A stretch of DNA of 64,000 nucleotides. Origin: Streptomyces sp. NBC_01296. Lineage in GTDB: Bacteria > Actinomycetota > Actinomycetes > Streptomycetales > Streptomycetaceae. Where the stretch lies: positions 6,944,001 through 7,008,000 of the forward strand of contig NZ_CP130720.1 of NCBI RefSeq assembly GCF_035984415.1, given 5' to 3'. How positions within the stretch are numbered: the first letter of the stretch is position 1; the number at the start of each line of letters is the position of its first letter. The notes beneath the pieces were generated by a model. That model was not told where the DNA came from. It ran no database searches and worked only from the letters and a program-made list of their open reading frames with translations. Shown here in pieces: positions 58,415-64,000 of this stretch. The position numbers and the translations under genes are program-made.

Positions 58415-58882
58415 ATGAGCGATCCAGGCCGGCACCGCCCGGACCACCGCCCGGACCACCGCCCGGACCACCCCGCCGGCGCCCCCGGGGCAGCGCAGGA
58501 GCCCGCCCACCCGCACTGGTTCGACGACGAGGCGGGCCCCGTCGTCCGCCCGTACGCCATGACCCGCGGCCGGACCAGCCACGCCGGCCAGCACCGGCTC
58601 GACCTGATCGCGCTCGTCGTCGCCGAACCGGCGGCCGACGATCCGGTCTGGGACATGACCCTGTCCCCGGAACACGCCCACATCCTCGGGCTGTGCCGGG
58701 AGCGCCCGCAGTCGGTCGCCGAGCTCGCGGCCGAACTCGACCTCGCGGTCGGGGTCGTACGGGTCCTGATCGGGGACCTGGTCGACGAGGAACTGGTCCA
58801 TGTGACCCGGCCGGTACCGCCGGCCGAACTGCCCGATGAATCCATTCTGCGTGAGGTGATCGATGGCCTTCGGGCGCTCTAG
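58415..58882 (+). CDS. cvnC: DUF742 protein CvnC
   Basis: 155 residues. A short His/Pro-rich start with DHRPDHRPDHRPD repeats, then the DUF742 domain (VVRPYAMTRGRTSHAGQHRLDLIALVV, EHAHILGLCRERPQSVAELAAELDLAVGVVRVLIGDLVDEELVHV). DNA-binding-like winged helix; the third conservon partner. Its end overlaps cvnD by 20 bp. Confidence 0.93.
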   Translation: MSDPGRHRPDHRPDHRPDHPAGAPGAAQEPAHPHWFDDEAGPVVRPYAMTRGRTSHAGQHRLDLIALVVAEPAADDPVWDMTLSPEHAHILGLCRERPQSVAELAAELDLAVGVVRVLIGDLVDEELVHVTRPVPPAELPDESILREVIDGLRAL

Positions 58883-59489
58883 CCGCACCGGTGCCATGCA
58901 CGCTGTGTCACCGGTCGAGCCGCTGACCTTGAAGATCCTGGTCGCGGGCGGCTTCGGGGTGGGCAAGACCACCCTGGTCAGTGCGGTGAGCGAGATCAGA
59001 CCGCTGCGGACCGAGGAACTGCTGTCCGAGCCGGGTGTCGGCATCGACGACACCGGGGGAGTGGAGGGCAAGTCCACCACCACCGTGGCGATGGACTTCG
59101 GGCGCATCACCCTGCGCGAGGACCTCGTCCTGTACCTGTTCGGCACGCCCGGACAGGACCGCTTCTGGTTCCTGTGGGACGAGCTGGCCCAGGGCTCGCT
59201 CGGCGCCGTGGTCCTCGCCGACACCCGCCGCCTCGCCGACTGCTTCGCCGCCGTCGACTATTTCGAGCGGCGGGGGATCCCGTTCGTGGTGGCCGTCAAC
59301 TGCTTCGACGGGGCCGACCGCCATCCGGTGGTGACCGTACGGGAGGCGCTGGACCTCGATCACGAGGTGCCGGTGCTGCTGTGCGACGCCCGGGACCGGG
59401 AGTCCGTGAAGGACGTGCTGGTCGGGGTCGTGGAGCATGCGATGTCCCTGGCGCGGGCCCGGCGCCGGAGCCTGACCGCGGGGACCTGA
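58863..59489 (+). CDS. cvnD: Conservon small GTPase CvnD
   Basis: 208 residues. P-loop AGGFGVGKTT (about 28-37), VDDTGGVEGKSTTTVAMDFG-type switch region, LFGTPGQDRFWFLW (G3, DxxG-like in GTPGQ), VAVNCFDG (NxxD-like) and CDARD. An MglA/Arf-like GTPase of the conservon. ATG at 58863 lies inside the cvnC end, so translation is coupled. A 14-bp hairpin follows. Confidence 0.94.
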   Translation: MAFGRSSRTGAMHAVSPVEPLTLKILVAGGFGVGKTTLVSAVSEIRPLRTEELLSEPGVGIDDTGGVEGKSTTTVAMDFGRITLREDLVLYLFGTPGQDRFWFLWDELAQGSLGAVVLADTRRLADCFAAVDYFERRGIPFVVAVNCFDGADRHPVVTVREALDLDHEVPVLLCDARDRESVKDVLVGVVEHAMSLARARRRSLTAGT

Positions 59490-59527
59490 GCAGCGCTCTC
59501 CGGCCCCGCGGGCCGGGCGCACGGGAG

Positions 59528-59563
59528 GCGGCCCGTACCCCCGCCGACTGGGGTACGGGCCGC
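59528..59563 (+). terminator. Terminator of the conservon
   Basis: A perfect 14-bp stem (59528-59541 with 59550-59563; GCGGCCCGTACCCC) and 8-nt loop begin 38 bp after the cvnD stop. The following thiolase-like gene ends in the opposite direction. Confidence 0.85.
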
Positions 59564-59745
59564 AGCTCTCATGGGGGGACGGAGGGCCCCGGTCGCGGCG
59601 TCGTACGCGGCGCGGGACTGTGGAGCGAGTGTGAACCTGCCGCCCGGGGCCGTCAAGCGTTCCGACAACAGCCCCTGTTCAGGGTCCGCGCCCGGCCGCC
59701 GCCGTCACCCCGGCGTAGCCGCCGGCGTCACCTCCGCCGGCATCG

Positions 59746-60936
59746 TCACCGCACCGCGACGACGGCCGATCCGTGCCCGAACAGCCCCTGGTTCGCGGTG
59801 ATCCCCGCCCGGGCCCCCGGCACCTGCCGGTCCCCGGCCGTACCGCGCAACTGCCAGGTCAGCTCGCACACCTGGGCGATGGCCTGCGCCGGCACCGCCT
59901 CCCCGAAGGAGGCGAGCCCGCCGCTGGCGTTCACCGGCACCCGCCCGCCGAGCGCCGTCGCGCCCTCCCGTACGAGCTTGGCCCCCTCGCCCTCGGCGCA
60001 CAGGCCGATGTCCTCGTACCACTCCAGCTCCAGGGCGGTGGAGAGGTCGTACACCTCGGCGAGCGAGAGGTCCCCGGGCCCGATCCCGGCCTCCTCGTAC
60101 GCGGCCCGGGCGATCGACGCCCGGAACGAGCCCGGCGCCGGCCGTACGGCGGTCACCGAGTCGGTGGCGATGTCCGGGAGGTCGAGGACCGTACGGGGAT
60201 ACGCCGGCGTCACCGTCGACACCGCCCGGATCCGCACCGGATCGGCGACCCCGCGCGAGCGCGCGAAGTCCATGCTGCTCAGGACCAGCGCCGCGCCCCC
60301 GTCCGAGGTGGCGCAGATGTCGAGCAGCCGCAGCGGATCGGCGACGACCGCCGACTGCGCGACCTCGTCGGCCGTGACCGGCTTGCGGTAGCGGGCGTGC
60401 GGGTTGAGGGCGCCGGCCGCGGCGTTCTTGACCTTCACCTGCGCGAAATCCTCGAGCGTGTCCCCGTACACGGCCATCCGGCGGCGCGCGTACAGGGCGA
60501 AGTACGCCGGGTTCGTGGCGCCGAGCACGCGGAACCGCAGCCAGTCCGGATCGTCCGGCCGGTCCCCGCCCGCCGGGGCGAAGAACCCCTTGGGCGCCGC
60601 GTCCGCACCGACCACCAGGACGACGTCGGCCAGCCCTGCCAGGATCTGCGCCCGCGCCGCGCCGATGGCCTGGGCCCCGGAGGCGCACGCCGCGTACACG
60701 CTGGTCACCCGCGCGCCCTGCCAGCCGAGGGCCTGCGCGAAGGTCGCGCCGGCCACGTAGCCGGGGTAGCCGGAGCGCACCGTGTCGGCGCCGACGATCG
60801 ACCGGACGTCGGCCCATTCCAGCCCGGCGTCGGCGAGCGCGGTCCGGGCCGCGGCCCGCCCGTACTCGACGAAGCTGCGGCCCCACTTGCCCCAGGGGTG
60901 CATCCCGGCCCCGAGGACGGCGATGTCGGCGCTCAC
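59746..60936 (-). CDS. Thiolase-like lipid-transfer (SCP-x type) protein
   Basis: 396 residues. Thiolase fold with candidate nucleophile C85 (VYAACASGAQA), VNASGGLASFGEAVPAQAI, and ITANQGLFGHGSA near the end. Such proteins with a DUF35 partner are acyl-CoA thiolases or aldolases in lipid, sterol or polyketide side-chain metabolism. GTG start at 60936 overlaps the DUF35 stop (GTGA), so they form a two-gene unit. Precise reaction unknown. Confidence 0.88.
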   Translation of the reverse strand: MSADIAVLGAGMHPWGKWGRSFVEYGRAAARTALADAGLEWADVRSIVGADTVRSGYPGYVAGATFAQALGWQGARVTSVYAACASGAQAIGAARAQILAGLADVVLVVGADAAPKGFFAPAGGDRPDDPDWLRFRVLGATNPAYFALYARRRMAVYGDTLEDFAQVKVKNAAAGALNPHARYRKPVTADEVAQSAVVADPLRLLDICATSDGGAALVLSSMDFARSRGVADPVRIRAVSTVTPAYPRTVLDLPDIATDSVTAVRPAPGSFRASIARAAYEEAGIGPGDLSLAEVYDLSTALELEWYEDIGLCAEGEGAKLVREGATALGGRVPVNASGGLASFGEAVPAQAIAQVCELTWQLRGTAGDRQVPGARAGITANQGLFGHGSAVVAVR

Positions 60937-61391
60937 GCGGTTCCTCCCGTCGGCCTGAACCGCCAGGTGGTCCACGTGGTGTCGGCATCCTCGTTCAGCA
61001 CGCCGCCGACCACCTCGACCTCCGTCCCGACCGCCAGATCGGCGACGGTGACCCCGGCAACCGTCTGCCCGAGCACGACCATCCCCTCGGCCTCCAGCTC
61101 CACCGCGACCAGGGTGTACGGCTCCCAGGGCGCGTCCGGGTCGGACACGTACGGCGCGGGCGGCCGGTAGCGCCCGTCGGTGAAGGACCACACCCGCCCG
61201 CGGGGCGAGAGCGGCACCTCGGCGAGCTCGCCGCCACCGGGGCAGTGCGGATTGCGGCAGTACGCGTCCTCGCGGGGGAAGAACACCGCGGTACAGGCGG
61301 AACACCGGGTGCCGAGCAGCCGGAAGCCGCCGCCCTCCGGTCCGTCCTCGGTGAACCACCCGCTCACGACGGGGGTGCGTGTGCGTCCCAA
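60933..61391 (-). CDS. DUF35 OB-fold protein with zinc ribbon
   Basis: 152 residues. Rubredoxin-like zinc ribbon (CSACTAVFFPREDAYCRNPHC, four Cys) followed by the DUF35 OB-fold (GRVWSFTDGRYRPPAPYVSD, YTLVAVELEAEGMVVLGQTVAG). Partner of the thiolase-like protein. TTG start at 61391 is preferred because GGGAGGGG lies 6-8 nt upstream. A 15-bp palindrome is about 30 bp upstream, a likely operator. Confidence 0.9.
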   Translation of the reverse strand: MGRTRTPVVSGWFTEDGPEGGGFRLLGTRCSACTAVFFPREDAYCRNPHCPGGGELAEVPLSPRGRVWSFTDGRYRPPAPYVSDPDAPWEPYTLVAVELEAEGMVVLGQTVAGVTVADLAVGTEVEVVGGVLNEDADTTWTTWRFRPTGGTA

Positions 61392-61421
61392 GGGAACCCC
61401 TCCCTAGCCAGTCACAGCAAT

Positions 61422-61436
61422 CTGACGGATCGTCAG
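61422..61436. promoter_or_regulatory. Palindrome upstream of the thiolase-DUF35 unit
   Basis: CTGACGGATCGTCAG, a 6-bp perfect dyad around GAT. It overlaps the end of the Mpo1-like gene and lies about 30 bp upstream of the DUF35 start, where a promoter is expected. Symmetry and size fit a TetR-family operator; the regulator is unknown. Confidence 0.5.
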
Positions 61437-61801
61437 GAGTCTGTCACGGGAGGGCAGCCCTGGCACGGGTTCTCGGCAAGCCACTTCTGCGCGATCTCGG
61501 CCAGCTCCGCGTCCCGCCCGGCCAGCATCATCCGGATCATCTGCGCGTCCCCGCGCAGCGACCACGCCGGATGCCCGAAGGTGGCAGGGTTGTTCCCCTC
61601 GATCAGGAAATGCGCGGGCCAGGCGGTCCCGTACCCGATGAGGGGGAGCGCGGCGAGATAGCGCTTGCGGCCGCGCGCCAGGCCGTACGCGGTGAGGGCG
61701 AGCCCGGTCAGGGTGCCGGTGAGGTGGACCCAGCGGGTGGCGGCGCGGGAGTGCATGGCGACGTAGTAGGGCCAGAACTCCTCGTAAGAGCGGAAAGTCA
61801 T
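61433..61801 (-). CDS. Mpo1-like (DUF962) membrane protein
   Basis: 122 residues. Two or three membrane helices and the family His/Asn pattern (HFLIEGNNPATFGHPAWSLRGD). DUF962/Mpo1 proteins are iron-dependent dioxygenases of 2-hydroxy fatty acids in yeast; bacterial roles are less known. ATG at 61801. Its last codons contain the palindrome shared with the DUF35 promoter. Confidence 0.85.
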   Translation of the reverse strand: MTFRSYEEFWPYYVAMHSRAATRWVHLTGTLTGLALTAYGLARGRKRYLAALPLIGYGTAWPAHFLIEGNNPATFGHPAWSLRGDAQMIRMMLAGRDAELAEIAQKWLAENPCQGCPPVTDS

Positions 61802-61814
61802 GCGGGCACGGTAC

Positions 61815-62525
61815 TCACGGCCGGACCGAGGCGACAGAGACCGGGAAGTCGAAGGAGGTATCGGGAAAGGCCTCGGGCTTGAACGTGAAATGCCACCACT
61901 CCTCGGGCAGGTTCACGAAGCCCTGCGCGGCGAGCGTCTGCCCCAGCAGCTTCCGGTGGGCGCGGGCGGCGCCCGTGATCCCGGGGTTGTCGGTGTGCGA
62001 GAGCGGATCGAAGCGGTCGAACGGGGTCCCCATGTCGACGGGCCGCCGCAGCGGCAGCCGCACGAGCGTCACATCGACGGTACTCCCGCGGCTGTGCCCG
62101 GACTTCTCGGCGATGTACCCGTCGGGGATCAGCCGCTCCTTGTCCACGTCCGGATAGAACTCCGCCTTCGTGGACTGGTCCTGCGGATCCGCCGCCCACC
62201 GCACGAAGCGGTCCACCGCGCGCTGCGGCCGGTAGCAGTCGTAGACCGTCAGCGAGTACCCGCGCGGCAACAGCTCCCGCTGGGCGCGGTGCAACGCCTC
62301 GGCGGCGGGGCGGGCGAGCAGGCAGACGGGCTCCTCGTACCCGTCCACGACCGCGCCGGTGAAATTGTCCGCGGTGGCGTACCTGATGTCCTGGCCGATC
62401 GTGGGATCGACCTCGGCCAGCGCCACGAACCCGGGCGGCGCCGAGCCCCCGGTGCCGCCGCCGGCGAGCACCGCCGCACAGCCCATGACTCCCGCAACTG
62501 CAGTCATCCTCATACCCCTTGGCAT
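61815..62525 (-). CDS. VanX-like D-alanyl-D-alanine dipeptidase (M15D)
   Basis: Up to 236 residues. A short hydrophobic start (AVAGVMGCAAVLAGG; Cys may be a lipobox) then the VanX/M15 domain with YDCYRP, the zinc site SGHSRGSTVDVTL and EEWWHF (catalytic Glu and zinc His). Such enzymes hydrolyse D-Ala-D-Ala or LD/DD peptides; a resistance role would need VanHA partners, which are absent. ATG at 62525 is the outermost start and supplies the Arg residues of a signal peptide; ATG at 62507 has AAGGGG 7 nt upstream. Confidence 0.88.
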   Translation of the reverse strand: MPRGMRMTAVAGVMGCAAVLAGGGTGGSAPPGFVALAEVDPTIGQDIRYATADNFTGAVVDGYEEPVCLLARPAAEALHRAQRELLPRGYSLTVYDCYRPQRAVDRFVRWAADPQDQSTKAEFYPDVDKERLIPDGYIAEKSGHSRGSTVDVTLVRLPLRRPVDMGTPFDRFDPLSHTDNPGITGAARAHRKLLGQTLAAQGFVNLPEEWWHFTFKPEAFPDTSFDFPVSVASVRP

Positions 62526-62536
62526 ATCATCACGGC

Positions 62537-63049
62537 ATGCAGGTACAGCCGAGGGACTCGCACTGCTCCACCTGCGGTTCGTTGTTCGACACGACCGCCT
62601 GGCCCCGTACGTGCGCCTCGTGCGGCGCCGTCACGTACCGCAACCCGCTCCCGGTGGCCGTCACGCTGCTCCCGGTCGAGGACGAGGCGGGCACCGGCCT
62701 CGTGGTGATCACGCGCACCATCGAGCCGGCCCTGGGCGGCGTCGCCCTGCCGGGCGGCTTCATGGACTACGGCGAGGACTGGCGCGACGCGGTCGTCCGC
62801 GAGCTGCGCGAGGAGACGGGCATCCGTGCTCCGGCCTCGGATGTCGTCCTGGCCGACGCGATGAGCTCCCCGGCGGGCCACCTGCTGCTCTTCGGCCTGC
62901 TGCCGCTGCGCCCGACGGCATCCCTGCCGCCGTCGGCCCCGACGGACGAGACCACGGGCTGGCACGTCCTGCGCACCCCGACGCAGCTGGCGTTCCCGCT
63001 GCACACCCAGGCTGCGGCGGCGTGGTTCGCGGGACGCTACGGCGGTTGA
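62537..63049 (+). CDS. NUDIX hydrolase with zinc-ribbon N-terminus
   Basis: 170 residues. Two CxxC pairs at the start (CSTCGSLFD, CASCG) then the NUDIX box GGFMDYGEDWRDAVVRELREETG (GX5EX7REUXEEXG). It resembles NudC/NADH-pyrophosphatase-type architecture in miniature. ATG at 62537 with a TATCAT -10-like hexamer ending 6 nt upstream, so the mRNA may be leaderless. Divergent from the VanX-like gene. Confidence 0.9.
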   Translation: MQVQPRDSHCSTCGSLFDTTAWPRTCASCGAVTYRNPLPVAVTLLPVEDEAGTGLVVITRTIEPALGGVALPGGFMDYGEDWRDAVVRELREETGIRAPASDVVLADAMSSPAGHLLLFGLLPLRPTASLPPSAPTDETTGWHVLRTPTQLAFPLHTQAAAAWFAGRYGG

Positions 63050-63100
63050 CGCTGGGCTAGGCGGTGTCGTCAAAGCAGCGTCGGCCGCCCATGAGGGCGG

Positions 63101-63119
63101 GGCCGGCGGGATGCCGGCC
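63101..63119. terminator. Hairpin between convergent genes
   Basis: A 7-bp stem (GGCCGGC 63101-63107 with GCCGGCC 63113-63119) and 5-nt loop lie between the NUDIX stop and the stop of the next leftward gene. Confidence 0.5.
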
Positions 63120-63132
63120 GGACGCCCGCCGC

Positions 63133-63714
63133 TCATACCCCCAGGTCCATCACGAAGCCCGCCATCGTCAGCACCGCGACGGCTGCCGCCGTCACCGTCA
63201 GACCCCGTCCCCACAGCGCCTTCAACGGCACCGGCCGGGCCCGGAGGCACGCCCCCGCGACCATCGGGAGCACCGCGCTCGCCACCGTGCACGCCCAGAC
63301 CGCCCCGAACCCGGGAGCCGACGCGACGTGATCACGCAGCCACCCGTGGGCCATGAGGGCGGGCGGCGCCGAGACCGGCACCAGCAGGACGAGGACCGCG
63401 ACCGGCTCGGGCCACGCCGTCAGACGGGCGGTCAGGCGCCCCAGGAGCGCCAGGGGTTTGACGAGCAGCAGCCCGTGCAGGAACCCCAACGCCACCGCAG
63501 CGACCGAACCGACCCCGAGCATCACCAGGAATCCGGCCGGGGACGCCTCCTGCGTCGCGACGAGCAGCCCCCACGCCAGGAGCAGCTGGCAGGCGCCCAC
63601 GACCTCGGCTCCCGGTGCGATGTCCCACCGGCGCGGTCGGCGCAGTGCCCGTAGCACGGGCGCGTGGACCCGCGCAGGCCTCGTCGGGTCGGCCGGGCTC
63701 GCCAAGACCATCAC
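63133..63714 (-). CDS. Membrane protein (hypothetical)
   Basis: 193 residues with about five hydrophobic helices and no catalytic motif I recognise. The N-terminal 30 residues are basic. GTG at 63714 or ATG one codon later, with AGGGGG upstream. Convergent with the NUDIX gene. Confidence 0.65.
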   Translation of the reverse strand: MMVLASPADPTRPARVHAPVLRALRRPRRWDIAPGAEVVGACQLLLAWGLLVATQEASPAGFLVMLGVGSVAAVALGFLHGLLLVKPLALLGRLTARLTAWPEPVAVLVLLVPVSAPPALMAHGWLRDHVASAPGFGAVWACTVASAVLPMVAGACLRARPVPLKALWGRGLTVTAAAVAVLTMAGFVMDLGV

Positions 63715-63787
63715 AAACCCCCTGAACGAACGGCTCCGACGGCAGCACAGTCGGTCGCCGCCGCACAGGGCAGGATCCCCCGGCGGC

Positions 63788-64000
63788 CTAGAGGGGGCCT
63801 GTATCCGCGCTGGAATGCGCCCCGGAAGCCGCCCCGGAACCGGATGCGGGAGCCGTCCCGGATCCTGTCCGGGATCCCGTTCCGGACCCCGCCCCGGGAG
63901 CCGTTCCGGATCCCGCCCCGGTCGGCCCCTCGCGGTCGAGTCCCCGTACCTCCACCCCCTCCACGGGCTCCCCGGCCTCGTTCTCCACCACCACCGCGTC
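63788..64000 (-). CDS. C-terminal part of an unidentified protein, truncated by the window
   Basis: The frame enters at the right edge and stops at 63788. About 70 residues: AVVVENEAGEPVEGVEVRGLDREG then a Gly/Ser/Thr/Ala low-complexity tail (GAGSGTGSRTGSGTAPASGS). The start lies beyond the window, so an internal GTG at 63994 is not the true start. Family unknown. Confidence 0.55.
   Translation of the reverse strand, partial: DAVVVENEAGEPVEGVEVRGLDREGPTGAGSGTAPGAGSGTGSRTGSGTAPASGSGAASGAHSSADTGPL

Noticed and set aside
61815..62525. Vancomycin-resistance determinant
   Set aside because: VanX-like peptidases without vanHA and vanRS partners are common housekeeping or wall enzymes; nothing here supports a resistance cluster.

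Overview
The window comes from a high-GC actinomycete, almost certainly a Streptomyces. GC3 is extreme, GTG/TTG starts and 4-bp ATGA/GTGA overlaps are frequent, and it carries lineage markers: rbpA with a SigR-type promoter, the sporulation pair smeA-sffA, an SPW-repeat protein, a conservon (cvnA-D), a secreted GH18 chitinase with paired promoter repeats, and Ppm1. It looks like core or near-core chromosome with a few accessory insertions.

Layout. 1-5.7 kb: end of an unknown gene, a CorA transporter, an ECF41-type sigma factor with its SDR partner, and a multidomain chitinase. 5.8-11.7 kb: FMN riboswitch and attenuator, then ribD-ribE-ribM-ribBA-ribH (riboflavin synthesis and uptake), followed by hisE-hisG and a strong terminator. 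11.7-20.5 kb: PH-domain membrane protein, a structured leader of unknown class before two CNNM/CorC-like transporters, an EccA-like AAA ATPase without other type VII genes, a uridine-kinase-like P-loop protein, a secreted C39-like peptidase, and small membrane proteins. 20.7-22.9 kb: TetR regulator and acyl-CoA dehydrogenase. 22.9-27.2 kb: the most unusual stretch. A leftward set encodes only exported proteins: a His/Gly-rich peptide, a Cys-pair peptide, a tandem aegerolysin-like protein and a ribosome-inactivating protein (rRNA N-glycosidase). It is divergent from a LuxR-type regulator with a repeat tail and a zinc-ribbon-like end.

27-35 kb: small hypothetical gene, AttH-like protein plus aminoglycoside-phosphotransferase-fold kinase, Lrp regulator, amidohydrolase, Ppm1, FxsA and RbpA. 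35-44 kb: UMF1-type MFS transporter, GDPD, a MocR-type regulator/aminotransferase, a 171-bp near-perfect palindromic MITE-like element, sffA-smeA, an ankyrin protein, and a HEAT-like protein preceded by a tiny ORF. 44-55 kb: 5-oxoprolinase operon pxpABC, then a four-ORF coupled operon ending in a 1,608-residue SMC-like ATPase; its partners resemble MukF- and MukE-type subunits and no JetD-like nuclease is present. 55-64 kb: conservon cvnABCD, thiolase-like/DUF35 pair behind a 15-bp palindrome, Mpo1-like protein, VanX-like dipeptidase, NUDIX hydrolase, a membrane protein and a truncated gene at the edge.

Most units end in visible hairpins, given as terminators. Family names come from motif recognition by eye; no database search was possible. 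The toxin-like island and the SMC-like operon are the best candidates for undescribed systems.
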